A stretch of DNA of 64,000 nt from Okeania sp. KiyG1 (GTDB lineage: Bacteria; Cyanobacteriota; Cyanobacteriia; Cyanobacteriales; Microcoleaceae). Positions 9,073-18,640 of this stretch are shown piece by piece; position 1 is the stretch's first letter, and each line of letters starts with the position of its first letter. The stretch lies in NCBI RefSeq assembly GCF_014132355.1, contig NZ_BLZO01000058.1:62001-126000 (forward strand), in the 5' to 3' direction. The notes beneath the pieces are model-generated. The model worked only from the letters and a program-made list of their open reading frames with translations. It ran no database searches and was not told the DNA's origin. The position numbers and the translations under genes are program-made.

Positions 9073-10917
9073 ATGATAAATTTTGCCGAATTAAAGCCTA
9101 GAGTTAACACTAAATATTCTTTTGTCGGCATTGAAAAAAAAGGAGGTAAGTTAATTTTTCATTTACCTAAAGGATTTACTCAGGATGACCCGAATATTAA
9201 TAAATTTGACTTTAAATGTGAATTATTTTTCAAGCTCTATAAAGTTCTGAAAATTGTGCAAAATATTTATCAAGAAAAAGGATATTTGCAGAAAAATATT
9301 AAAATTAATGACCGTGACGGTGTATTAAAACAGGAAGCAGGAAAAGAAACGATCGTCAACGATAATCAAGAAAGCATTTTTTATAGCAAACTTGATGCCT
9401 TAGATAATATTTTAGATGTCTACGATGAGTTGAAAATATTAGCACTTGTCTCTCGTCTTAGTAAATCTGAAACTATAGACTATAGTAAAATTCATCGTTA
9501 TCTTCACAAATCTACTTTCCTGAATAATGGTGCTATTTTTATTGATTCTATTGATATACCTCGCCAACAAATATCTTATGAAGCTTCTGATATTGTGGCT
9601 ATGTATTGTTATATATTTACTGAGATTAAACAAAAATTAGGGGAAAATTTTAATCCAGAAATTGCTGCTCTATCTGCTAGGTTTCGGCAAAAGTATATTG
9701 GGTATGAATATAGTCTGTTTAGCGAAGACCATTTTTCCTTAATCATCAATACTTTGAGGGATGCTTTAGAAACAATTGATAACTATACAGCGTTAAAAGA
9801 TATAGATTATTGGGATTTTTATGATGCAGTTGAGAAATTTTTATATGGGGAATTGGATGATGTAGAAGATGGCAAAATATGGGGATTTAATAATTTTCAT
9901 AGTGTTTGGGAGGGAATGTGTTTAACTTATCTGCTCAGATACACAAATCCATGTTTTGTCTGTTATCTGAATAGCCGATATATTGCTTATGAAATAATTG
10001 CTCATTTGAATTACAAAAATAGAATTATTGATTTGAGCAAGATTTTTCATGTCAACAGCAAAGATATTTTTCCCGATGCTGTAATTATTTCATTTAATAC
10101 TAAAAATAATCGCTCAAACTCCACACTCCCAGATTTAATCCCACCTACAACTTCATATAAAATTGAAAAAGTCAAAAATTGGAATGACTTACAGTACTAC
10201 ACCACCTTTAAATGTAATAAATATCAATTAAAAATTGCCCTTCTTAATCAAAATCCAGAACTAGAAAACCATACTTTTAACGAGTTAGCTAAATTCTGCA
10301 AACTTGAGGGAGATACACTGATAGTTAACTCCTTGCCAAATCAGTTTTATTCTTATTGGGAAATTTTGGATGACTTTAGTCTCGAACAACTACAAATGAT
10401 GGAAAATTTGAATCACATATTCTATCTAGCTCTTAAATTTGGCATATTATCTCCCGATAGATTTTTTCAACGGTTTATTGATTATGTTTTGGGGTCTGAA
10501 TATCTCCTTAAAGACAACATATTCTATCTATCTCTCCTTCGGGATAAAGATAGACTCCGCTCTCTCAAAGAAATCAATCAAAGCTTTAGTAATTTCCTGA
10601 ATAAAATTATCAATAAAATCTCTATTCAGGTGATTGATATTAAATATGCCAACTTTGATTATTATCTGAATCCAGGAAACCGAGAAGAAATTAAAAGTAG
10701 AAGTATTAGAAAACAATTTGTCTATGAGTATTTGATTCAAAATTATCTGGAAAATTATCAAAATACTGTTAAAAATTGGAGTATTAACAGTGAATTTTGG
10801 CTGCCTACTTACAGGAAAAATTTACCAGTCCTTACTCCTGGTACTAAATATATGGATAATTATGTGAAATTAACGGGGGTTAATATTATGAAAGTTATTG
10901 ATAGTTATATTGAGTAA
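9073..10917 (+). CDS. LlaJI-family-like restriction endonuclease (PD-(D/E)XK)
   Basis: Encodes 614 aa. FHSVWEGMC (residues 275-283) resembles the conserved F..WE.m segment of LlaJI-type nucleases. FPDAVI with PD at 334-335 and VIDIKYA with D522 and K524 make a plausible PD...DxK catalytic set, widely spaced by an insert of about 185 residues. LlaJI.R2 is the nuclease of a two-subunit restriction enzyme whose partner is an McrB-like GTPase; the McrB-like gene at 5984-7069 fits. No DNA methyltransferase lies in the window, so it may be modification-dependent like McrBC or rely on a distant methylase. The family call is from motifs and context. Confidence 0.7.
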   Translation: MINFAELKPRVNTKYSFVGIEKKGGKLIFHLPKGFTQDDPNINKFDFKCELFFKLYKVLKIVQNIYQEKGYLQKNIKINDRDGVLKQEAGKETIVNDNQESIFYSKLDALDNILDVYDELKILALVSRLSKSETIDYSKIHRYLHKSTFLNNGAIFIDSIDIPRQQISYEASDIVAMYCYIFTEIKQKLGENFNPEIAALSARFRQKYIGYEYSLFSEDHFSLIINTLRDALETIDNYTALKDIDYWDFYDAVEKFLYGELDDVEDGKIWGFNNFHSVWEGMCLTYLLRYTNPCFVCYLNSRYIAYEIIAHLNYKNRIIDLSKIFHVNSKDIFPDAVIISFNTKNNRSNSTLPDLIPPTTSYKIEKVKNWNDLQYYTTFKCNKYQLKIALLNQNPELENHTFNELAKFCKLEGDTLIVNSLPNQFYSYWEILDDFSLEQLQMMENLNHIFYLALKFGILSPDRFFQRFIDYVLGSEYLLKDNIFYLSLLRDKDRLRSLKEINQSFSNFLNKIINKISIQVIDIKYANFDYYLNPGNREEIKSRSIRKQFVYEYLIQNYLENYQNTVKNWSINSEFWLPTYRKNLPVLTPGTKYMDNYVKLTGVNIMKVIDSYIE

Positions 10918-11512
10918 TAATTAAACTGACATTCTGCTCCTTAATTTGTATTATGAAAACTCTACAATAGTCAAAAAAATTCCGGATATTTGCATCAAAG
11001 AGGGAAAAGTGTTAAGGCAGGTTAATTGGGTGCATCTCAGATCCGCGATAAGTAGAAATACTCAACCACAGCCATTAGGCGCAACACCGCAATGGCTACC
11101 AAGTAATACCTCTAATCTTCTCAAACATTGTTTCCTTATATAAATGGGGTTTTTAGTGCTTAATTCCTCTAAATATTTTTACCCATTACCTAATTGAGAT
11201 GCACCCAGTTAATTTAGACTACTGAGGATTAGTGCAGAACGGAGTTCTAGCGGTGTCGTCAGCTAATCAAAACCAGAAATTTTCGGGCAGTGACTCAATT
11301 CCACTGGTGGCTATCAACCACTATTTGCAATTTCTAATTAATCAACCTGATTTGATCTGAATACTGACGAAGAAAGCAATGGGAAGGAAATAGACCAAGT
11401 AAAATTAAGTTTTTGAGCGAGTTTAGGTTTCAGGAAAAACTTGGACTTAAAACTTAGACTAAAAACTTAGACTTAATACAAATATTCAAAAGTCAAGGTT
11501 TCTCAAAGCACT
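10918..11512. other. Intergenic region containing a TIR element
   Basis: Apart from the element at 11022-11213, nothing recognisable. A related triplet-like run (ACTTAGACTTAA/ACTAAAAACTTAGAC) lies at about 11440-11477 just before the 11513 gene. A 65-codon frame starting near 10946 runs across the TIR element and is not credible. Confidence 0.6.
11022..11213. repeat. MITE-like element with GGGTGCATCTC termini
   Basis: The left end TTAATTGGGTGCATCTC (from 11022) and the right end GAGATGCACCCAGTTAA form 17-bp inverted repeats with one mismatch, about 190 bp apart, with no gene inside. Isolated half-ends (AGATGCACC) occur near 2160 and 60097. Confidence 0.65.
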
Positions 11513-13081
11513 ATGAAACTACAGTTTTTGTTTAGTTTGATGCCACTCCTAGTAGCATTAACTGTTAATTTACCTGTGATGTCACAGGAAAATTCATCTC
11601 AAGAGAAAACTAATAGAGAATCTATCTTAGAACAATTTGACAATGGGACTAAGGATACTTTGGTTGTTGGCATTGCACCAGACTCTTATCCTATTAGTTA
11701 TTTTCAAGATGGTAGAGCATACGGTTTCTGCAAAAATTTTGTTGAAAACATTTTAGTAGATAGCTTAAACAAAAAGTACAGGAGAACAGGAATAAAAATA
11801 ACAGCAGAATATAAAGATGTCAGAAAAGAAAAAATAGGAAGATTTGATTTATTGAGAGACCAATCTATTGATATTGAATGTGGCCCAAATACTATACCAA
11901 ATAATACCGACAATAAGAGACACGCGAATATAAGTTTTTCTAAGCCTTTTTTTAAAACAGGTACGAGAATTTTAATCAAAAGAGAGAATCAAAAAACAGT
12001 TGAAGAAAAACCGGATTTTGAGGGCTTAAGTATTGGTTTAATCAAAGATACAACTACAATTTCATTTGTTAAACTGTTATTTCCACTAGCTACTACAATT
12101 CACGATAATCTGGAGACAAGAGCAGGCGGAATAGATCTTTTGAAAAAAGGTAATATTACAGGATTTGCCACTGATAGTGTGCTTTTGGAAGGTGAATTAG
12201 AAAGGAAAACAAGAATAGAAAATCCAAATGATTACTATTTATATCCTAAATATAATTTGTTAAATAGTGAACCCTATGGACTCGCATTTCATGACACTCA
12301 GACAGAATGGCATGATTATGTTAACGACTTAATTGATGGAGATAAAGCACAGGATGAGATTCAAAAACAACTAGGGAAGTATCAGATAGGGAAGTATCAG
12401 AGCTTATCCTTCTCAGATAATGCCAAAAAAATAGAAGAACTGTCCTTAGATCGTGAACGAAAAATAGCTCAACTATCCTTAGATTTAGATCATGAAAAAA
12501 AAAGAGCTCAACTATTCTTTATATCTTGTATTGTAATTGTTATTATTGTCATTTCTATATTGGGTTGTTATGCATATTCACGAGCTAAAATAGTAAAGAT
12601 AAGTTTTGATCAAAGTGAGGACTTTAATTGGCAAGCTTTTATCTATTGCTTTAAAAAAGTAGAAGAAAATTATCAGAAGAAAGTTGTGCTTCTTGGTATG
12701 AATCAATTAAGTATCGAAAAAAATAGCAACGTTTATTTTCAAATTAATTCCAAAGGTGACTTGACAAAAAAAGACTTTGAACAAAATTTCCGTAGCAATT
12801 ATCAAGAAGCATTGAAGGAACTGAAAAATCAGAATATACCAGGTCTAATTAATGTAGACCTGGAGCATATACCACAAAACAAACTCACTCAATTTATATA
12901 TCAACTAAGCGTTCATTTTGAGAATCTATTCAAAAGCAGTCAGGAGGGACAAATGAAAACAACTTCACTAAATGTCAAAAGTAATGGTGACAAAAATACA
13001 ATTACACCTATCATCGGTAAAGACAATACTAACAACATTGAACAAAACAGTGAATTCAATGAAAGTGAACAAAAACCATAA
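11513..13081 (+). CDS. Membrane sensor-like protein: signal peptide, solute-binding domain, TM, cytoplasmic domain
   Basis: Encodes 522 aa. Signal peptide residues 1-24 (MKLQFLFSLM...MSQ), a type-3 periplasmic solute-binding-like domain about 46-295 (VVGIAPDSYPISYFQDGRAYGF, then SKPFFKTGTRILI), a charged coiled segment 300-333, a TM helix 335-354, and an unrecognised cytoplasmic domain about 360-475. The last 68 codons duplicate the start of the following gene. Internal Met481 is preceded by a strong AGGAGG, so a 42-aa product could also be made. Topology suggests an extracytoplasmic ligand sensor signalling inward. The stop at 13079 aligns with CAA (Gln455) in the duplicate copy, so the protein may once have continued to 13525. 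Confidence 0.8.
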   Translation: MKLQFLFSLMPLLVALTVNLPVMSQENSSQEKTNRESILEQFDNGTKDTLVVGIAPDSYPISYFQDGRAYGFCKNFVENILVDSLNKKYRRTGIKITAEYKDVRKEKIGRFDLLRDQSIDIECGPNTIPNNTDNKRHANISFSKPFFKTGTRILIKRENQKTVEEKPDFEGLSIGLIKDTTTISFVKLLFPLATTIHDNLETRAGGIDLLKKGNITGFATDSVLLEGELERKTRIENPNDYYLYPKYNLLNSEPYGLAFHDTQTEWHDYVNDLIDGDKAQDEIQKQLGKYQIGKYQSLSFSDNAKKIEELSLDRERKIAQLSLDLDHEKKRAQLFFISCIVIVIIVISILGCYAYSRAKIVKISFDQSEDFNWQAFIYCFKKVEENYQKKVVLLGMNQLSIEKNSNVYFQINSKGDLTKKDFEQNFRSNYQEALKELKNQNIPGLINVDLEHIPQNKLTQFIYQLSVHFENLFKSSQEGQMKTTSLNVKSNGDKNTITPIIGKDNTNNIEQNSEFNESEQKP

Positions 13082-13282
13082 AACAAACTCACTCAATTTA
13101 TATATCAACTAAGCGTTAATTTGCATATTCAATTAAAAAACAATCAGGAGGGACAAATGGAAACAAATCCACAGAATGTAACAAGTAATGGTAACGGAAA
13201 TATAATTGCGCCTATCGCCGGTGACCACAATACTAACAACATTACACAAAACAATGAATTCAATGAAAGTAAAGAAAAATCA
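12875..13282. repeat. In-frame 204-bp tandem duplication joining two genes
   Basis: Copy A 12875-13078 and copy B 13079-13282 share AACAAACTCACTCAATTTATA, TATCAACTAAGCGTT, the AGGAGGGACAAATG start region, and the coding segment ending in SNG-NTNNI-QN-EFNES. The period is exactly 68 codons and both copies are in the same frame. The first codon is CAA in copy A and TAA in copy B. Confidence 0.95.
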
Positions 13283-13525
13283 TTAAAAGAAGCAGCACAA
13301 GAAATCCAAGAATTACTCGAACAACTAGGGAAAGATTATCCAACTGAAACATTAACTCAGAAAAGAAAGGTGGCAGACGAAATTATTAAAAAAATCGACG
13401 ATAACCCAACTTTGAAAGACAAAATTATCAGTGTAATTCAAGCAATGGGAATTGAGGCATTGATGCAATTAGTAGAGCACCCAGTTGTCAATGTATTAAA
13501 GGTGGGAATAGAAGAATTGCTATAA
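13157..13525 (+). CDS. Small helical protein; effector-associated-type C-terminal domain
   Basis: Encodes 122 aa from ATG 13157, preferred over TTG 13121 because AGGAGG lies 5 nt upstream. The N-terminus is Asn/Thr/Gly-rich (SNGNGNIIAPIAGDHNTNNI), followed by a helical region (LKEAAQEIQELLEQLGKDYP) ending in IEALMQLVEHPVVNVLKVGIE. I recall this Gly-Asn strand plus EIQ.LL..L...YPT / HP.VN pattern from cyanobacterial pentapeptide-repeat and conflict-system effector proteins; that is memory of a pattern, not a search. The gene is in frame with the upstream sensor and shares its 204-bp duplicated segment, so the two probably function together or derive from one gene. Confidence 0.75.
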   Translation: METNPQNVTSNGNGNIIAPIAGDHNTNNITQNNEFNESKEKSLKEAAQEIQELLEQLGKDYPTETLTQKRKVADEIIKKIDDNPTLKDKIISVIQAMGIEALMQLVEHPVVNVLKVGIEELL

Positions 13526-13585
13526 AAAAGTAAATAACTGAAGTTTATACTTAAAAGTGATTATCCAATCAATTAATTTCAGACT

Positions 13586-13888
13586 TTGATTAGAACAAGT
13601 GTAATAGTTGCTGGTTTGGATGGGATTAATCGTGGTCTTGATGTTAGGGAACCTGTGGCAGTTGACCCAGGAAATCTACCTTCTACAGAAAGGGAGGCGC
13701 GGGGGATAGATGCTTTGCCTGGTTCTTTGGGAGAGGCGATCGCTCATCTAAATAATAATGATGTTTTGAAAAATGCTTTGGGGTCTGAGTTGGCTCAAGC
13801 GTTTATTGCTGTGCGTCAAGCTGAGTGGGAGGCGATGAAGGATATGGATATAGAGGAGGAGGTTAAGATTCTGTTGTCGCGATATTAG
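13586..13888 (+). pseudogene. Glutamine synthetase 3' remnant (GlnT/GS type I-like C-terminus)
   Basis: About 100 codons read as the C-terminal end of a glutamine synthetase: AGLDGINRGLD, EPV near residue 22, ARGIDALPGSLGEAI, LGSELAQAFIAVRQAEWEA. These are typical of the GlnT/PuuA-like C-terminus. The catalytic barrel (over 300 residues) is missing and the only start is a TTG with no ribosome site. Codon choice is less AT-rich than neighbouring genes. This is a truncated relic of a gene lost or moved by rearrangement. Confidence 0.8.
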
Positions 13889-14000
13889 TTTTTGGGGTAT
13901 TTCAGTTATCAGTTATCAGTTCCTCTGCCTGTTTGCGTAGCATTCCGTAGGAAAGCATTGAGATTGAAATATTAAACTTGATTTTCTCTTGGTCGATGAC

Positions 14001-14104
14001 TATAGCAATGTGCGCTGGCATATTTACACATTATTTTTTGTACACCTTTTCGCTTACTGCACTTTGAGCTGGACATTGTAAATACCTGAGCGCTCATTGC
14101 TATA
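14001..14104. repeat. MITE-like element with TATAGCAATG termini
   Basis: 104 bp bounded by TATAGCAATGTGCGCT and AGCGCTCATTGCTATA: 16-bp inverted ends with one mismatch, no coding capacity. Upstream (13930-13953) is a copy of the small GCGTAGCATTCCGTAGGAAA repeat that also occurs inside the tnpB relic at 45.1-45.3 kb. Confidence 0.75.
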
Positions 14105-14402
14105 CCGGATTTGATATTACTTTCCGATCGCTTTGATTGATTTTACTGCCGAAATTGTGGCTACATAAATAATTATAGATAAACCAACAGCACTAGAAAT
14201 TAACAAACCAGCTTCTCAATGCACAATGATAAAGTTTATAGTTCGGTCAGCTACGCAAGGCCATGTAGAACAAATTTCAGTATTTGATTGTTCTTGCTCT
14301 TTGATTTTTTGGTTGGATAAGATTTGATTATTCATGGAAATAATTTTTAACTCTACTATTAACAGCATGAACCAGAATTTAAGGTACTTAGTGTGACATA
14401 CT

Positions 14403-14431
14403 CCCACACTAACCTGACGGTATAGTGTGGG
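14403..14431 (-). other. 3' hairpin of tnpB element (right-end/omega-RNA region)
   Basis: On the minus strand CCCACACTA, an 11-nt loop and TAGTGTGGG form a perfect 9-bp stem. The tnpB stop codon TAG is the first triplet of the 3' arm. The other intact tnpB (38531-39778) ends in the same arrangement (39754-39784). In IS200/IS605 elements this region is the right end and the source of the omega guide RNA; that role is inferred. Confidence 0.65.
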
Positions 14432-15638
14432 CTTCTCGTTTCGTAGCCCCGGTATCCCGTCGGGCTCCACAAGCTTTAAAGACGGAATGCCCTACCGCCC
14501 TATTTTTGATATTTATCGCTGCATTCAAGTCGCGGTCTATTGCTATGCCGCAGTGCGGACAATAATGGGTTCGTATGTTTAATTCTTTGGGGACTTTTTC
14601 ACCACAATTTGAGCAATCTTGGCTTGTATTTTTGGGGTTTACTGCTATGGTTTTCTGTCCAGCATTCTCGGCTTTGACAGTCAAAATAGACAGGAATTTT
14701 CCCCATCCAGCATCGTTAATTGATTTACTCAAATGAGTCTTTGCTAGCCCTTTGATATTTAAGTTTTCATGGGCAATAATATCCGCTTTTGATAATAATT
14801 CATTGGCTGTTTTGAAGTGAAAGTCTTTACGTTTATCACCGACCTTTTTATGTTGTTTGGCTACAGCTTTAACAGCCTTGAGCCACCTTTTACTTCCTTT
14901 TTTCTTTCGAGATAAACGTTTTTGTAGAGTCTTTAATCGTTTCTGATATGAGCGATAGTATTGAGGGATGGGGATAGACTCTCCTTCACTTGTTACTAAG
15001 AATTCTTTCAATCCCATATCAATTCCCAGAGTGTTTTTTAATGTAGGTTCAACTTTATTTGTGAAGGCTGGAACTGATTTGTCTTCTAGGGATAAAGTTA
15101 TATAATAACCATCTGCTTTACGACTAATTGTTACTGTTTTAATTTGAAAACCATCAGGTAACGGTCGATGTTGAATCAACTTTATATTGCCTATTTTTGG
15201 CAAGTTTATCTTGTTTCCTTCTATGCAGTTTTGCTTGATTTGAGGATAAGTAAAACTGCGATAACGTCCAATTCCTTTAAATCTTGGTTTCCCTAATCTA
15301 GTTCCTTTTTTGTCTGTTTTCAACCATCTATCAAAGGCAAGTTTTACCCGTTTTATGCAATCCTGCAGGACCTGAGAATGAATTAGCTTATATTCTGGAA
15401 ATTTGTCTTTGGTATTGACTAAATCTTTTTTTTGAGAGTAATAATCTGGGTGGTCTCTTAGTTGAGGAATGGGCATCACCAAGGGGCAGGCGTTAACTGG
15501 ACAACGGTTTTCTGACCACCACGAAAACCGCTCGCCTAATCTATAGTTGTACTGCCGACGCAACAATGCTAACCACATTTCTATTGTGGCTAACTGTTCT
15601 TTGTTTGGCCTTAATTTATATTGGTAGGCAGTGCGCAT
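14409..15638 (-). CDS. tnpB: TnpB RNA-guided nuclease, IS200/IS605 family
   Basis: Encodes 409 aa, full length. RuvC-like catalytic residues are present: D207 ([10 protein letters not shown]), E291 ([11 protein letters not shown]) and D370 ([11 protein letters not shown]). The zinc ribbon has C342, C345, C360 and C363. The basic bridge [12 protein letters not shown] (241-252) is typical. TnpB is the omega-RNA-guided DNA endonuclease that promotes retention of IS200/IS605 elements. No TnpA transposase is nearby, so this is a tnpB-only (IS1341-like) insertion mobilised in trans or now static. The ORF ends inside the conserved hairpin at 14403-14431. Confidence 0.95.
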   Translation of the reverse strand: MRTAYQYKLRPNKEQLATIEMWLALLRRQYNYRLGERFSWWSENRCPVNACPLVMPIPQLRDHPDYYSQKKDLVNTKDKFPEYKLIHSQVLQDCIKRVKLAFDRWLKTDKKGTRLGKPRFKGIGRYRSFTYPQIKQNCIEGNKINLPKIGNIKLIQHRPLPDGFQIKTVTISRKADGYYITLSLEDKSVPAFTNKVEPTLKNTLGIDMGLKEFLVTSEGESIPIPQYYRSYQKRLKTLQKRLSRKKKGSKRWLKAVKAVAKQHKKVGDKRKDFHFKTANELLSKADIIAHENLNIKGLAKTHLSKSINDAGWGKFLSILTVKAENAGQKTIAVNPKNTSQDCSNCGEKVPKELNIRTHYCPHCGIAIDRDLNAAINIKNRAVGHSVFKACGARRDTGATKREAHTIPSG

Positions 15639-16444
15639 GGTGGAAAATTTCCGGGGTTATTGCAATATCATAATACAAGTTTTTCAACTAGGGCAAAAGC
15701 TTCTGCTTGAGATAGCATACAAATTGAATGGGCATCGAACCTATTCAATTTGCAGCCGATTCATCCACCAAATCTGCTTATGATGGTGTGAGGCTTCTCG
15801 GCGATTCAGCTAAATCTTTCTCCATAGACTTTTCTCAACTTACTCAAAACGAAAAAATCCAGAAATAGAGCGATCGCTCCAAGGAATTAATAGTATGACA
15901 AAGCAATTAAAAAATTATTACTACTTCTCGTTCTACTTTTTCCGAGTATTGCAAAGTAACTTTCAAAAACAAAACTAAATCGTGATCGCTCGATATAGCT
16001 TTGACTAATCAAATCAGCTTTTAATATTATTTATCTAAATCAAAGTAGTCTAATTTTCCCCAAATTATTACAAAATATTTCACGAGCTTGCGTTGTTTCA
16101 GCGATTTAGTACATAGTTTGTACATAAGGTATTGTGCCAATGTTGTGCCTAAACCTAAGAAGAGACTCTTCTAAACAAGGCTACAACCTAGTATTTTCGT
16201 TAATACCACCTCAAATATGCCAATTTTCAGCCGAGAGATATAACCTCAAAAAAAACAAATTTTGAACAAGTCAAACACTCAAGTAATTCTAGCCAGTTAA
16301 AATATTGTAGTGCGGGCATCTTGCCCGCGATGGGCACACCTCATAACAGCGGAAAGTGCTGTATTTCCTTATATTCAATTCCGTAACGGTTTTAACCAGA
16401 GGTAATTATCAATTATCAATTATCCATTATCCATTAATGAACTT
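15639..16444. other. Intergenic region, 800 bp
   Basis: The first 100 bp probably hold the left end of the tnpB element, but I cannot place the boundary. A GCGGGC/GCCCGC hairpin lies at about 16313-16330. At 16361-16440 is a dispersed repeat shared with 8935-9012 and 38065-38137. No gene is supported. Confidence 0.5.
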
Positions 16445-18484
16445 CTACCAATTAAATTTCATCCCCAAAAATGTTTCTAAACGCTGATTATGAGGTTGAA
16501 AATAATCATTTAATTTTTGTCGAAGTGACTCACTAATAGAAGAATAAGAACCAGCATTTAATTTTGGATAATCTGATATTTGATAATCTGGCAAACCTAG
16601 AAAGTCGAAAACTTGCTTCATGGTAGTTGCCGAGTCACGATAAAAGTCTTCACTTTTCAAAATTAGTAATTGTTCTCTAGGAAAAATAGCTAACCATTTC
16701 TTGAGGAATTCTACATATACGCCAGAAGCAATATAATCTCCTGCAAAATTCCAATAATTAGGATGAGAAATTTTGCTGAGTTTTTCAAGTTGAGAGTTAA
16801 TAGCTACTTCACAAGAACGAAATTCTTTATTTAAACGTACTTGATGATAGTAATGAGAAATTGCTCGATCGACAGGATTTCTCATAATGAGAATTAGTTT
16901 GGTTTTGGGAAAAAAATGAAAGATTCTACAGGGAGCATATTGAGCATCAAAATAGGTAGTGCTTGCTTCTCCGGTTAGAAATTTTTTTGACTCTGAAATG
17001 GGAGGGAAATGTGCCCGATACCAATCTATACCTCTATGGAAATTGAAAGACCAAAAATGTATTTCTTTTTTGATGGCTGGTAAGACTTGGGGATGTTTAG
17101 TTATATAGCTATAAAGAGAGGTGGTTCCTCCTTTGCCTACTCCAATAATTAGAAAGTTGGCTTCAGATAATTTTTCTGAATTCCAGTGTTGGTTAACAAA
17201 GGTGGGATGGGTTTTATCAATATAATGTTTAGAGGCTATTTGATAATATTTTATTGCCTGATTAATTCTGTCTACTTGAGTTAAAGCTTCTGCTAAATTT
17301 AGGTAAGTGGAAACTGAATTATTTTGATTTTCAATCAGTTTATGAAATAAATTTACTGTCTCCTCAAGTTTGCCTAATTTTTCAAAAGTTTCCCAGAGAC
17401 GAGTATCAGACCACCAAGCAAAATCAGGATTAATTTCTATGGCACGATGATAGGCAATAGAAGCTTCTAACCATTTTTGTTGTTGGGTTAAAACTAATCC
17501 TAGATAATAGTAAGATTGACTATCTTGATTAGTTTCCACAGCAGCATAATATGAGTTTAAATCTTGTTCTAGTTTAATTTTTTGCCGTAATATTTTCTCT
17601 AATTCCTGAAGGATATCTATTTGATATTTACTAGGGAATATTTCTCGCAACATATAATAGATAATGATAGCTCCAGAAATCTGATTTGCTTGTGCTAAAG
17701 CTGTTCCTAATTTTAAGTATAGTTCTGGATTTTCTCTGATGAGACATAGTGCTTTTTGATAAATAGGATATTGGTCTGGATTTTTAATAGCTTGACAATA
17801 ATAATTGATAGTTTCATCTAAATTTGATTGAGAAAATTGGGCAAAAGCATCTCCTAACTGTAGGTGCATCCAAGGTAAATCCGGTCTAACTTGAGCAACC
17901 TCCAAATAAGTAGCGATCGCTTCATCTAATTTTTTTTGTTTAAGTAAAACATCTCCCAGACATTGACGATACCAAACTACTTCTGGATTTAGTTTTATTG
18001 CTTGACGATATGCTATTTCTGCTGCTTCTAGTTTGCCAATTTGAAAGAGAATATCTGCTAATTTTTGATGAGTACCTTTAAGTTCTGGTTTGAGTTGAAT
18101 TGCTGTTTGATAAGAAAGAATGGCTTGCTCAAATTCTCCAACATTAACCAGTGCTTCTCCTAATTTATTGTAATCCCAATAACTATCAGGATTAATTTTA
18201 AGAATTTGACGGTAAGCAAGGACAGCTTCTGAATATTTTTCTAGTTTAATTAGGGCATTTCCTAAGTTATGGTAAGACCATGGAAAGTCAGGGTTTAGTT
18301 TGATAGTTTGACGGTAAGCTGTAATAGCTTCATCCCATTTTTGTAGTTTAGTCAAAGCTTGCCCTAATTTATAGTAAGACCAAGAAAAATTTGGGTTGAG
18401 CTTTATTGCTTTATGGTAGGCATTAACGGCTTTATCCCACTGTTGTTGTTCGAGAAATTTTTCTCCTAATTCGTAGTCATCCAT
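16445..18484 (-). CDS. TPR-sulfotransferase fusion protein 1
   Basis: Encodes 679 aa with no signal peptide. Roughly residues 1-430 are 34-residue TPR units (e.g. WDEAITAYRQTIKLNPDF), followed by a sulfotransferase domain. KGGTTSL near 453 is the 5'-phosphosulfate loop for PAPS and RNPVDRAISHY near 533 is the 3'-phosphate-binding motif with its serine. FPREQLLILKSEDF near 605 and the FDFLGLP tail are typical of Sulfotransfer_1 proteins. Predicted to transfer sulfate from PAPS to a glycan or protein, with the TPR part binding the substrate or a partner. First of three paralogs. Substrate unknown. Confidence 0.9.
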   Translation of the reverse strand: MDDYELGEKFLEQQQWDKAVNAYHKAIKLNPNFSWSYYKLGQALTKLQKWDEAITAYRQTIKLNPDFPWSYHNLGNALIKLEKYSEAVLAYRQILKINPDSYWDYNKLGEALVNVGEFEQAILSYQTAIQLKPELKGTHQKLADILFQIGKLEAAEIAYRQAIKLNPEVVWYRQCLGDVLLKQKKLDEAIATYLEVAQVRPDLPWMHLQLGDAFAQFSQSNLDETINYYCQAIKNPDQYPIYQKALCLIRENPELYLKLGTALAQANQISGAIIIYYMLREIFPSKYQIDILQELEKILRQKIKLEQDLNSYYAAVETNQDSQSYYYLGLVLTQQQKWLEASIAYHRAIEINPDFAWWSDTRLWETFEKLGKLEETVNLFHKLIENQNNSVSTYLNLAEALTQVDRINQAIKYYQIASKHYIDKTHPTFVNQHWNSEKLSEANFLIIGVGKGGTTSLYSYITKHPQVLPAIKKEIHFWSFNFHRGIDWYRAHFPPISESKKFLTGEASTTYFDAQYAPCRIFHFFPKTKLILIMRNPVDRAISHYYHQVRLNKEFRSCEVAINSQLEKLSKISHPNYWNFAGDYIASGVYVEFLKKWLAIFPREQLLILKSEDFYRDSATTMKQVFDFLGLPDYQISDYPKLNAGSYSSISESLRQKLNDYFQPHNQRLETFLGMKFNW

Positions 18485-18640
18485 CTCAAATTTTCCAATT
18501 AAATGTCATATATAAGTCTGATTCTAGTTTGTGATTAAGCACCTAAGCAAAATTATTGACTTACTATGATTCTATATAATGTTTACAATCTAAGGAACTT
18601 AGTCTTAAAAAATGTGTAATTAATTTGTGTACCTGCTTAT

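Noticed and set aside
10946-11143. 65-codon plus-strand frame after the nuclease gene
   Set aside because: Runs through the TIR element at 11022-11213 and has no recognisable domain.
14216-14470. 84-codon minus-strand frame overlapping the tnpB 3' end
   Set aside because: Overlaps the tnpB gene and its hairpin in another frame; low-complexity remainder.
18550-18600. Sigma-70-type promoter TTGACT...TATAAT upstream of the array
   Set aside because: The spacing is about 13 bp, too short, and it points toward the plus strand where no gene follows.
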